Shown here in pieces: positions 12,101 through 22,014 of a stretch of DNA of 64,000 nt. Source of the stretch: Microthyrium microscopicum (Eukaryota > Ascomycota > Dothideomycetes > Microthyriales > Microthyriaceae); assembly GCA_010405405.1 (NCBI GenBank), contig MU004231.1, positions 3,466,401-3,530,400 on the forward strand. The letters run 5' to 3'. Numbering within the stretch: position 1 is the stretch's first letter; each line of letters opens with the position of its first letter. The notes beneath the pieces are model-generated. The model searched no databases and had not been told where the DNA came from. It worked only from the letters and a program-made list of their open reading frames with translations. A program made the position numbers and the translations under genes.

Positions 12101-13803
12101 AGCACGAGACGCCACATCTCAGCCTGCAGAAAAACGCTCCCGAGTGGCCTCTCCAACCAGACCAGCGAACGAATAAAAAGTCCGCAAGTCTGCCGAAATG
12201 TGTTGGCTGTTCAAAGAGGCCTCCACCCCTTTCCCTTCCCGATGAGGCACAAGGCTGAGTCTCCAGCTCCAGCTCAGCCTTGTGGTTCCATGAACGCCCA
12301 ACAACCCCAAAGCCAAAGCGTTCAGAAAGCAGTTCGCAGAATGATCGCTGCATACCTGCATATTACGGCCTCGTAGTATCCTGTCATTATATCCGTGAGC
12401 GATTTGCTATTCTTACTTCACGCGGGTGTACATAATATGCTACGATCGACAGGATTTTCCAAGACTAATTCAACATGAGCCTGATACCCGGAGCCCATGT
12501 CCATTTAATATAGCGAACTTACAACTCCCTGGCAACCTGTCACGCCGGACACGTTTTTTAGATTAGCTGGCTAAAACACCAGCCGTCTAAACCCTCTGCT
12601 TGTTTGCTCGGCAAAACCTTATGAGCGGCGTATAGTCCAGCAACGTGTGAGCTAACAGTATAGAATTCAGCAGTAATCATAAATCAAGCTATCATTCACA
12701 AATTTCAAGCTAATTATATGACGGTCCAGTCATTCGGACATATGGCATTATGATCGATGGTTTTAAGCTCGCTCTCATCTATATTATATGCGAACCCCAG
12801 GATCCCTTGGGAACCCTTGGATCGATCATTGAGGTCCTGCCGCAGTTTCTCGGGCCGTGTATTTTTGGTGGACAGGGCAGGGATGTGATGTTTTCCATGG
12901 GACGAGTACGAAACATTCAGACTTAGGCGTTGCGTTTGGAAGCTTGACTTTCAAAGAGTGGGTTGAAACTTTTGAGATAACGTTTGGGTTTCTATGCGAT
13001 GTTGATGTCAAGAGCCGAAGAAGCTTATGGTTGTTTAAACATAGGTAGGGACCGTGTGGCTGCTTGGGGTTCTTGAGATTTTCTAGACATGAAGTTATTT
13101 GGAGGATGATGCGGGTACTTGACGGAATCACTGGGGTTTTATGATGTCTCTTTCGAAAGACTGAGGTCGGTAAACGAAGCTATCTCAGTGATGATATGCG
13201 TCAAATACGATCAATTCATTTGATCGTTCTTTGAAGTTCCTGGGCGGTGAAATGCTCATTCATAGCTGATGGGCACAACTTCGTCACTGAACGATGACTA
13301 GGTACCTAAATTTAGTCCGAACTCAGTGCCAAAACGCAATAGATCTCTGTATCAAGAGCTGGCAGTAGTATATTGGTTACTGAAGTAATTGAAGTGAAGC
13401 GAAGTCAGAATCGACTTGACCTGGCCTGTTAGCCTCATAGCTCTACTGTAACAGCCAAAGTCACCAGCCTCGTTCTCGATAAGGAGTAAGGTGTACCTTA
13501 TATACAAGCTTTCAGATTGTTCTTGTCCAAAATTCGTATCAAAGCTCAACTTATGACGACGAAAACATGTTTGGATATAATTTTATAAGATGGAAGATAT
13601 TCAATGTGGGAGTCTTGTCTTCTCAACACTTTCAGCAAATTTTTGCTCAAAGTATAACAGCGTCCTCTCGAGCACCGTCATGGATATTCAAAACTAGTCA
13701 TAGAGTATTATTTAACACTTTTCGCTGGGAAATTGACGAAAAGTCTGAGATATTGACAATCAACATACAGGTGGGCAACATATGCGTTCCGTCATCAGTG
13801 TCA

Positions 13804-13873
13804 TTTTCGGGGTTATCAAGAAGTCGATTTTCGGAGTTATCGAGAAATTTCGGTTTCGGAGTTATCAGAGAGA
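13804..13873 (+). repeat. Three-copy 24/25-bp repeat containing GTTATC (GATAAC on the minus strand)
   Basis: Three near-identical copies of TTTCGG(A/G)GTTATC occur with GTTATC at 13812, 13836 and 13861, spacing 24 and 25 bp. The motif reads GATAAC on the other strand, a GATA-factor type core. The array sits about 260 bp before the ABM gene start and could be a regulatory array. Confidence 0.5.
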
Positions 13874-14020
13874 TACAGCTCATTTTCTAGCAAAATTGGT
13901 CTATATTCGTAGGCTTGAGAGTGCTCCGTCTCATGAAAATAAAGGGCAGCTATCTAACCTCGGCCAGAGTTGACTTGACCCGCTTCATCTGACAACTGTA
14001 CATTTGCTGACCTTCGGCTA

Positions 14021-14027
14021 TATATCT
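14021..14027 (+). promoter_or_regulatory. Possible TATA box of the ABM gene
   Basis: A TATATAT-like run lies about 100 bp upstream of the start codon, followed by a CT-rich leader and ACACC just before ATG. The position suits a fungal TATA box, but nothing else confirms it. Confidence 0.35.
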
Positions 14028-14123
14028 ATTGCAAAGTTGACCATACTTAATCATTTCGACCATTCGCATTCGATCAAGTCCTACTACTCACACATTTATC
14101 TCATCCTCAAAAGAATCGACACC

Positions 14124-14547
14124 ATGGCTATCGAACTGATCGCAGTATTCCACCCGGCTCCTGGCAAGACTGACAGAGTAATTGAACTAGCCTAAGCATT
14201 CGTTGAACCTTCTGACTGAGAATAAAGATTGTTGAACTGCTCTCAGGAGTTGCAAAGATCGTAGAGGCCAAAGAGACAGGCACGTTGAGATATGAGATCC
14301 ACAAACAGATTGGCGCCGAAAATCCCAAAGTCTACGTTACAGAAAGGTAAACAGAGTTCGTCTACCAATCTGATCGAAACACATGTTTACAGCTTGTAGA
14401 TATACCGACAAGGCGGCGCTAAAACAGCATGGGAAGTTCCCAGAGTTTGCCGAGATGAACAAGGCTTTCGCGAATGAAGGTCTTTTGGCTGACAATCTGG
14501 AAATACATGTCATGACACCTGCAGGAGGAATGGCAAGCCGACTGTAA
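14124..14547 (+). CDS. Small ABM-domain (antibiotic biosynthesis monooxygenase-like) protein
   Basis: The model is join(14124..14177,14228..14346,14400..14547), 106 residues. It reads MAIELIAVFHPAPGKTDRIV, then ...LLSGVAKIVEAKETGTLRYEI, then VYVTERYTDKAALKQH and ends MTPAGGMASRL. This is the ferredoxin-like dimeric alpha/beta barrel of cofactor-free monooxygenases and quinone-modifying enzymes: a first strand, PGK turn, helix, E..TLRYE strand, ERY(T)D, and a helix with a conserved His in KQH. Both introns were placed by frame continuity. The first has donor GTAATT and acceptor AAAG, the second donor GTAAAC and acceptor TTGTAG. It converges on a LigB-type dioxygenase 47 bp away, suggesting a role in small aromatic or quinone metabolism, but this is inference. 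Confidence 0.8.
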
Positions 14548-14594
14548 GCCTAGAAAGAAGGACGATTGATTAGTTCATGTACATTCATCCTCTG

Positions 14595-15604
14595 CTAGAC
14601 CCAGTAGTAAGAGTATACATCTAGTCCCATGAACGCGTCCTTGTAATGCTCCGCGACGCCATCGCCACCAGCACCAGCGCATACAATCAACGGCATGAAA
14701 TGCTCGCCGGCTTGTGGCGGATGCATCTTCTTGCCGCCTGGCCATTCTCTCCATCCTGTGAACTTTCTGGATCGCTCTTTGAGATCCTGCTCTGTAGCTG
14801 CCGCAGTGACGGCCTTGCTCCATTCTTCGTTGAGTGCTTTGAATGGTGGTTCTTTTATCTCACCGCTGAACATGACACGTAGATTGTGAATTGATGCGAA
14901 TCCAGAACCGATGATTGCAACGTTGGAATCCCTCAGTTTGCTTAATGCCTGTCCCATGGTAAAATGCGTTTCTGGGTCTTCGGAAGAGAGTACTGAGATC
15001 TGTACGATTGGAATTTCGTGTTTGGGATCGATCAGAAGCATGGGAATGAATACTCCGTGATCCCAACCTAAACATGTCAGCCATCAACTTCGTTCATCAG
15101 AGCCAACAAGAAAGTACCTCGTGTCGAGTCCATTCTCGGTCCAAGGCCCTGTGATTTGAAGAGATCAAATACTTCTTTAGCCACCGCAGGTTCACCAGGC
15201 GCTGGATATTGGAGCTTGTAGGCCTCTGGAGGGAAACCTCCATAATCATACAGAAGATTATGTTTCTCGCCATTCGATATAGTAGGTTTAGTTTCCGACC
15301 AATGTGCCGTCACCAAAACAATTGCACGCGGTGCCTCTGGTGTTCCTAATCGAAGTAGTTTCGGTACCTTGTTCTTCAACGACTTGACAATTTCTGCATG
15401 GCCAGGATCGCCCAACACTGGCATAGGACCTCCGCCATGAGATAGAGAGATGACAGCTCCACGGGTCATATTTTCTGTTAGCTGCGGGATATATTCGTTT
15501 AGTGGTGCTTGATTTGAGAACGGGTTGGAGTAGCCCGGCAGTAGATCTACGCCACGGGCCGGAAAGCTGAGAATGGAAGGGACAAACAATCGTCGAGCAA
15601 GCAT
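14595..15604 (-). CDS. Class III extradiol ring-cleavage dioxygenase (LigB/DODA-like)
   Basis: The model is complement(join(14595..15067,15118..15604)), 319 residues. LigB-type enzymes are non-haem Fe(II) or Zn(II) proteins that open catechol-like rings; the DODA branch includes plant betalain and fungal relatives. The metal-binding His are visible in SLSHGGGPMP (near residue 54) and in VTAHWSE, with later WDHGVFIPM holding the catalytic His region and GSGFASIHNLR near the C-terminus. The intron splits a Gly codon in STRG-WDHG. The family core starts at MTRGAVISLSHGG (Met45), so the 44 residues before it (MLARRLFVPS...) are either an added, possibly mitochondrial, leader or untranslated; initiation at either ATG is possible. 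It is convergent with the ABM gene. Confidence 0.88.
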
Positions 15605-16622
15605 TCCCTACCCCGTACTTATACCATTTATTATCAGCCTTTCGAAAGGCCGATTAAGTTTTTAAGTGAGCTTGGAAATGTATGGTCTTGAGAACGTCGC
15701 TGGTCCCATTATTTGTCAGCCTAGTGAACGCGGAAATTCCGCGGGCGCATAAACCTTGCATGAGGCTGAATAATTAAATAATAAGGCTGAAATCATGCTG
15801 GGCAATATCGGAATATTTGGTATGCGATAGCTTAAATTGTATATTTTGTTGGCATTCATTACTTGGCAAGTGGACGAAGCAAATGCAGTATATGTATCAT
15901 TTGCATGCAATTTTGAGCAGTTACTAACACAGCAGATGGCCCAGTGTGGGAATAAGTTTGGCTCCTCAATACCTTACAAGCTTAACCACATTGGGCCAAT
16001 ACCACCATCGTATTGGTTGTTCCTAGGGTGGTCACTTAAACCCATTCATGGACATTAAAAAGAATTGTGACAAAGAAAACTCAGTCAGTCTGGTTTGGCT
16101 TGGATGTCAATCGCCCACTCCGTCGGGAGGGCGATTGGCATCCAAGTTTTTGCTGGATCTGTGGAGTGAAGCCACCAACCTGCTACAAGGCTGTTGGTTC
16201 AATTCTCGGTGAGGTCTTGACTTTAAGTTCCAATTTTTTTCTACTTTCTCTGATTCTAGAGTAGCATGGCACGATGTTTAGAAAGTATGTTCAATAGGTG
16301 TTCAATAAGAATTATGTATGTAATGGAAGAGTATGTACAGCCTCCCATTCTTTTGGTTCCGCAGTTTTGGACGAATAAGCTAAGAACAGCTAATAACAAC
16401 AGTGGTGAAGAGAACAGAAACCGATCAACCGCAAGCTTTCAAGAATTGAACGCCTTGTATGTAGGGTATTGTAGAACATCCCATCTCTTGCTTATCCTGA
16501 GCCACAAATATCCGCAACGCCTTCAATAAGAAAATGAATGACCCGAGTCGTAAGAAACCTTGAGAACGGAAAATGTGCCCAGTTTTGAAACCAGAAGCAT
16601 ACTACGTATGTAATAAGCTGCC
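15605..16622. other. Intergenic with a strong hairpin
   Basis: About 1 kb with no recognised protein. It is the upstream region of the dioxygenase and the downstream region of the vWA gene. Its one clear structure is the 18-bp inverted repeat listed at 16099-16146. Confidence 0.5.
16099..16146 (+). repeat. 18-bp inverted repeat (hairpin) with 12-base loop
   Basis: The left arm CTTGGATGTCAATCGCCC (16099-16116) pairs with the right arm 16129-16146 along its whole length with one G-T wobble. The 12-base loop can pair further (CTCC with GGAG). About 50 bases downstream lie GGTTCAATTCT, which matches a B-box consensus, and then a T run at 16233. No matching A box or cloverleaf was found, so it is not called a tRNA. 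Confidence 0.7.
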
Positions 16623-17609
16623 TCAATGCATTTGATGAAGCGCAACTCCGCTTTTATCCAGCCGACGGTTGACAGCACCTAGGACAACTTTGAGGATGCC
16701 ATCGGCGTTGAGGGTGGTACCAGTCTGCCCAGTCCAGGGGACGGTATCAACCATATCCCGAATTTCTTTGCCATTACGATCGCAGAGATTATCATCGAGG
16801 TACTTGAGATATTCGCGAGCAAGAGGAGACTGGCCGACTTGGAAGAATTGAATGCCCACTTGCCACGCAGGAGCCTCCAGCTTGTCAAGCTTTTTGGCGG
16901 CGGCGATGAGCGGCGAGTCGACATCATCGGTTGCCTCTCCGTCAGTGATGACGATGATGTTGAGAGGCTTGATATTTTCGCCATGCTTCTTGAACTTCTC
17001 TAGGTACTCCTTAAGAATGACATGTAGTCGCTGGCCTGTTGGAGTTGCTCCTCGCGGTGTGACCATGGAGAAGACTTCATGGACAGTCGATGGTAGCTGA
17101 ATGTTGTGGAAGGCTTTTTGGTCTGGTGTATTCAGGAAATAGATATCAACGCCATCAGAATCATGCGCCGTACACACTGGAGTTATTGCTGCAAGTGCCT
17201 CTCGTGTTTGGTTCCAGTTGCTGCCGAGCATGGAAGTTGAATCGTCGATGACAAATATGGTATCGAATTTCGCAAGAAAGCTGAAACGGTTATCTTCTGA
17301 CTCTCGTGCGGTGGCCGGTACATCGGATGCAACTGCGCTATACGCTGGAGGTGCGCCTTGGGCATTGGGCGGCGCGAGGTGTTGACTTCTATTCACCACG
17401 GGAAAGGAACTGCTTTGTGTTGGGCTTGTGGGACTACCAGTTGCCGTTGACCATGAGTTCGTTTTAGATGAGGATGCACTGGCAGCACTGCTAGCTTTGC
17501 TGTGTCGTCGTGAAATCTTCTTGGAGAGCGAACTAAAAAATCCGGAAGACATGTTGGAGTTGATGGAATTGAGGGAAGGGTGCGGAGAAGGTGCTAGTAC
17601 AAAAGGCAT
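16623..17609 (-). CDS. von Willebrand factor A-domain protein
   Basis: A single-exon gene of 328 residues. The first ~110 residues are Ser-rich and basic (KKISRRHSKASS), probably disordered, with a proline stretch (APPAYS). The vWA domain begins FDTIFVIDDSTSMLGS, giving a complete MIDAS metal-binding motif DxSxS near residues 125-129. It continues with the conserved Thr in TPRGATPTG and the Asp in VITDGEATDD. Such cytosolic fungal vWA proteins are usually thought to bind partner proteins through a bound Mg2+; the partner here is not known. There is no signal peptide or transmembrane segment, and the length is ordinary for this single-domain class. No linked gene points to a pathway. Confidence 0.88.
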   Translation of the reverse strand: MPFVLAPSPHPSLNSINSNMSSGFFSSLSKKISRRHSKASSAASASSSKTNSWSTATGSPTSPTQSSSFPVVNRSQHLAPPNAQGAPPAYSAVASDVPATARESEDNRFSFLAKFDTIFVIDDSTSMLGSNWNQTREALAAITPVCTAHDSDGVDIYFLNTPDQKAFHNIQLPSTVHEVFSMVTPRGATPTGQRLHVILKEYLEKFKKHGENIKPLNIIVITDGEATDDVDSPLIAAAKKLDKLEAPAWQVGIQFFQVGQSPLAREYLKYLDDNLCDRNGKEIRDMVDTVPWTGQTGTTLNADGILKVVLGAVNRRLDKSGVALHQMH

Positions 17610-18808
17610 GTTGAAAATATTTAAAAGGGTACAGTGAGACTTTCACAAGCGTTTGACTGTTTGTCTGAGAGGCGATTGCTTGATCTGGTAAGTCTGGGTC
17701 ATGAAGTTACCTAGTGCTTTGACTTTGGTAGGAGCTACCTGATAGACTTTTGGCCAAGGCTCTGAGACTTTATACAAAAGTCAGGTGCGATCGTCTACAA
17801 AGACACTTTGAAAGGTTAAACAAGAGAAGCGGCGAAGCACCATGGCCCAACCGCATATCTACAGTAGAGCCGTAGTCTGCCTCATTAGACCGCGGCAAGG
17901 TTGAAGGAACAAATGCTTGCTCCATCTTATGGTTCGATATACAGGCGCCGCATCTCCATATTAGTTTTATAGCTCCTTTGAGGCAGACGTACGGTTCGAT
18001 TGTGGAGTGTCGCGCAGTTGAATGCAACATCTGATGGGGCTGTGCAGACCAATGTGATTGGCTAACAAGACCTGCCCCTTTTCGGGTGGCTGAGCCTTTT
18101 CAAGGCACTTTCATGAGCAAGCGCCGCGGTATATTGATCTGACACTATGTAGGTAGTGTTGAGGTCATTGAAGGCAGAATCGCACAAACCCAGGAGGTAG
18201 AGGGATAGCCCGGTACATTATAGGAAAGGACATGAAATTCTCGTGGAAGAATGATGTACGAGGCAGATCAATATAGACAGTAAAGGTGAGCGTGGAGAAA
18301 CGTCAAATATCCTTGATGGACTCGGAAGAGCTGTTGTTTCCACGCAAACATGTAAATAGAGATGGTCCATGGAGGTGAAAGCGCGATTCATTGATGATGG
18401 TAGATGGGACTCAACGAACGAGCAAAATAAATGGCGCGCTCGCACCAGCTTCGTTGGCTCCCATCCGCTCCGTTCTTCTATTAACTGCTTCGTTTCCATT
18501 TGATGCGAAGAAACACCTGTTGGGCAATGCATATGATTGAGTGTAGAGAGTCTGATGTTTATAAGGTGCGGTGGTTGAGCGCCATTCATTTTGTGAGGTC
18601 TACTAAGGAATTCAAGCCACGCGGCTTTAAAGGTTGATCCGCCGAGATATCTCCGTTATGTTCTTCAACTCCCGACTGATACCTTTCGTTGCCACAATCT
18701 TCTACACCTTCGCGACCTTCTTGCGGCGACATGTTTTGACCTCTGAATCCTTAGCGTAGCGTTGCTTCAAGCCTTTACTTCATTTAGAAGCGAAAGTATC
18801 CACCAGAG
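17610..18808. other. Intergenic with one copy of a dispersed repeat
   Basis: About 1.2 kb between divergent genes (vWA on minus, BTB on plus). The minus-strand frame at 18218-18589 overlaps the dispersed repeat at 18423-18477 and is not believed to be a gene. Nothing else stands out. Confidence 0.5.
18423..18477 (+). repeat. Dispersed repeat, copy 1
   Basis: This 55-base segment matches 20155-20209 at 46 of 55 positions, same orientation, 1.7 kb apart on either side of the BTB gene. The shared core includes GGCGCGCT and TCGTTGGCTCCCA. Weaker similarity continues about 20 bases further. Confidence 0.65.
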
Positions 18809-20120
18809 ATGTCCGCGGATGATGAAGACTCCCCAACAATCATCATCGATCCCGCTGGCGACGTTGTCATAACGATCGCCGACGAACGCTACCCATTGTC
18901 CACTGCATCCTATCGAATCAAATCCGAAAAGCTACAAAATTGCTCACCCTATTTCAAGCGACTTATTGGATCATCCAGTTTTAGCGAAGGTGCCAATATC
19001 CAAGCTCAGCTTGTTCAGCTTCATAAGAAGTATCAAGATGCCAAGGACGCGCCAACCGCAGAGCTTCCATCTGTCAATGTGGACCATATTGGACAGATAG
19101 GAAAAGTCAAAGATATCAGGGGACTGATGACAGACTTCTTCAGAATCAATCATGATTTGGGTATTTCCGGAGGACACCTCTCGGTGCCACTTACAAATTT
19201 AGCAAATTTATGCATTGTATGTGATAGATTTGATAGTCTGGAAATCCTTAAAAGATATGTAATATCCAACAATATATTTGCGGGTACTCAAAGACGCAAA
19301 TCTCTACCAGCTAGGGATACTTGGAACGAAGAAAGGAGCCGCATGAGAATGCTTGTGGCGGTACTCCTGAATCATGCTCCCTGGTTTGAGGATACTGCGC
19401 AGTTAATCGCGAAAGGCTCACGAGTTTGGGCTGAGCCAGAAGATACAGCAGACAGGGCGCTATGGTGGGACTTGCCAATGATAGAAGGTAATGTTTTGAC
19501 TTTTTGGTTTTGAACTTGTTAGGAAATGGCTAACAGACCCACCAGATGAATTGAAGTGTCGGCGATCAGCCATTATCTCGACCATTTCATCACTTCTGAG
19601 CCATTGCGTGTCTCTTTACACTTCCGGAACCTTGCAATGTAAACTTGGTTACTCTAATTCACTGCAATGCGACGTCTACCAGCTTGGAGAGATCGTCAAA
19701 TTCTTCAATCGACTCGGATTGATGACACTCGAGTCCACGATGGCGGGTACTGACGGCCGTGATCCTTTCGATGGGGATATTATCAAGGCCTTTGAGTTGC
19801 TCCGACAAGTGCCAGCTTATCAAATTGATAAGGATCACGCACACTGCGGTCTTCGAAATCGTCTCATACCCTCTATAGATGATATCCAAACTCGCCTGAA
19901 TCAACTTGCAATTTGCGGCGACTGCTGGAGCACGGATCGAGCAGCACTACTATGGACTTCTGCGAAGAAACCTCTCATATTCTCCTCTCAATCATCCCAA
20001 GACGAAACTCGTCGAAGAATTATGAGGACCTCCAAGTTGGGTCATACTTGCACAAAGTCTCATGAGCGTATTAGAGACTTGTGTCTCTCTGTGGATAAGA
20101 ATTGGAAAATTCCCCGCTAG
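18809..20120 (+). CDS. BTB/POZ-domain protein, fungal type
   Basis: The model is join(18809..19487,19546..20120), 417 residues. The intron splits an Asp codon (G|AT), with donor GTAATG and acceptor CCAG. The N-terminus has the fungal BTB pattern: IIIDPAGDVVITI, then YRIKSEKLQNCSPYFKRLI, with GDVxI, S at the start of the helix, and SPxFxxL. BTB domains mediate dimerisation and docking to Cul3 or other partners. The large insert EGANIQAQLVQLHKKYQ... replaces the usual short loop. The C-terminal half (LANLCIVCDRFDSLEILKRY, then Cys-containing CGLRNRLIPSIDDI and CGDCW) is typical of long fungal BTB proteins of unknown role. It is flanked by two copies of a dispersed repeat. Function beyond protein interaction cannot be stated. 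Confidence 0.82.
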
Positions 20121-20650
20121 ATGTCTAAGTATGTATAGACTGACAAAGGGTCGGCAAAATCAATGGCGCGCTTCCATCGGCCTCGTTGGCTCCCACACGC
20201 TACGTTCTTTTGTCAAGTGCTCTCTTTGCCAAAAAGGCCGTTCTTACTGTAACGATTCATCGAATACAATGGACAATATAGCACCTGTTGTTTAACAGCC
20301 TTGATAGCTTGCATTAGAGTTGACGGGAGTACGCCATTTATTTCACCATGCCGTTCACTGATTAGTTTGCACTTTTAGCATCATTTGAAGGAGTTTGATC
20401 ATGGTAAACCGCATGTACATATCGTCAGCTGAACTGATTTTACTATAGATCTTAGACATTACACGCAAACTCAGGGTGTCCTTACTAGAGCACTGATTCA
20501 ATTCCACTACGCTGGCAATAGCTATGTTATATCAATACCCATGAAAATACAGGTGTACAAATTTTGTGGCAAGACGAGGACAAGAAAGTCTCTTAGTTTG
20601 GGCACATATATGCCGGCCACTAAATGGAAAGAAGTACTTCGATACTTCTC
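20121..20650. other. Convergent intergenic region holding repeat copy 2
   Basis: About 530 bp between the 3' ends of the BTB gene and FTR1. It contains the second dispersed repeat copy and otherwise only presumed 3' UTRs. Confidence 0.5.
20155..20209 (+). repeat. Dispersed repeat, copy 2
   Basis: See copy 1 at 18423. The nine differences are spread along the core, five of them transitions, which suggests an old duplication rather than a recent one. Confidence 0.65.
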
Positions 20651-22014
20651 TCACCGACTTGTTTCAGAAACCTCAACCGTCTTTGGTTGTGCCAGGCCTT
20701 CCTTGGTCGTCTCAACGTCGCTGCTACGTTCGCTATCAGCTCGGGTAACAACACCAGCCTCTCTAGTGTTCGTCTTGGCCTTTGCCTTCATCAATGGGTA
20801 TCGGCCGTGTGTTTCACGGAAACGCATGATGACAAATCCGACAATGACAGTGATCCAGTAGAGGTTATATGAGATAACTGATCCATAGGTCGCGGAGTTT
20901 GTCCATCCAAAGAGAGCGTTGAATATGCCCCATCCGCCACCACCGTTTAATTCTGGACTACAGCACTGTCGACGATTAGTTCAGCTGCCATAAATCCCTA
21001 CACCAAGGGAAACATACGTTGACGTGCCAAACACTGGAACGAATGTCATAGGATCCAGGACCATTACCAACTTCGGCGGCATCTCCACCAACGACTTTGT
21101 TCCACTTCGGTTGATTAGCTCGATCCGTATAATCAGAGTGCCAGTCTTACCTTGTTTGCCTCGAAATAGCCAACACCACGAGAAAAGAGTCCAGCCGCGA
21201 CGAGGTACAAGAAACAGGTTGAGATAATCAAGAAGATCTGGAGGGTAGTGCGATTTCCTCCCCTAGTTTTGAAGTCAGTGGGGCGCTGAAGACTTTGTGT
21301 TTCGGACTTACTTATAGATAAGCACACCTACGACTGCACCAGCGAGGAGACCACAGATGACTGCCAAAGGAAAGGCCGTCGCTGGAAGACCAAGACCTAC
21401 CCCACCGATAAAAACCACGGCTTCGAGACCTTCTCTCAAAACTGTGATGAAAGGAAGGAGGAACATGGCATATCTCTCAGTCCACTTCTTGAATCGAGTC
21501 CCTAGTGGATGGCGTTCATGGCTGTAGTCGCGTTTCTCTAGTGCTTTGGCAATCTTCTGGTGCCAATCTGACTTGATTTTGGAGACCCGAAGAAGAGCAG
21601 CGCCCATGATGGTGATGATGATGGTTGCAACCAAGGCAAACACTCCTTCCCAGATGTATTCGGATTTAGAAAAGGCGTCTTTGTTCAGTCCATAAAAGGC
21701 ACCGATCATCCCCGCACCAATGATGACAACTATCACCAAGCCGCTTATTACACCCAGCCAGATCTCGAAATGGTCAGAATGGTTTTTTGGACGAGAAGTG
21801 GAGAACAAGAACCTGTTTTCTGAGCCGTTTGTAGGCAACATCATTCTCCTCCGGCTTAAGAGACTGCTTCAAGAAAGATAACAGTACTGAAACAATAATA
21901 CTGGTTTCAAGACATTCTCGAAAACATATGAAGAACACTTCATTTACGTTAGTCTTCAGCTTGGGTACGATAGAGGACGGGTACCATACCTGGCACAGCA
22001 AAGACGTTGACCAT
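20651..22014 (-). CDS. ftr1: High-affinity iron permease Ftr1
   Basis: Ftr1 carries Fe(III) across the plasma membrane after oxidation by its partner multicopper ferroxidase. The model is complement(join(20651..20965,21018..21104,21151..21262,21312..21763,21813..21937,21990..22014)), 371 residues; the first coding exon is only 25 bases. The two iron-transport motifs are present: FRECLE near residue 15 (the RECLE form also occurs in yeast Ftr1) and LREGLE near residue 160. Other family landmarks are [23 protein letters not shown], the [16 protein letters not shown] loop and WHVNCCSPEL. About seven membrane segments are seen and a charged cytosolic tail ends VSETSR. Splice joins agree with yeast Ftr1 throughout. 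It is divergent from the FET3-type gene with a shared promoter. Confidence 0.96.

Larger units (their letters stand above)
9193..14123. other. Unusually long gene-free stretch upstream of the LAMMER kinase
   Basis: Nearly 5 kb with no recognisable protein. Near 9303-9332 there is a short GTCGG(A/T) reiteration. From about 10240 to 10900 the plus strand is strongly pyrimidine-rich with several overlapping frames and looks like an untranslated leader or non-coding transcript. From 11380 to 12360 frames are open on both strands without coding character. From 12400 to 13700 it is ordinary intergenic sequence. A three-copy repeat at 13804-13873 is listed separately. Confidence 0.5.

Noticed and set aside
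9251-12361. Many 60-214-codon frames on both strands, some with hydrophobic runs
   Set aside because: They overlap one another, begin with non-ATG or poor starts, show no family motif and follow simple pyrimidine-rich composition.
14004-14195. Longer upstream start for the ABM gene
   Set aside because: The frame from 14004 includes promoter-like TATATA sequence and reads into the intron; the ATG at 14124 gives the exact family N-terminus.
16150-16240. Possible tRNA gene (B-box-like GGTTCAATTC plus T run)
   Set aside because: No A box, no T-stem pairing and no acceptor stem could be built.
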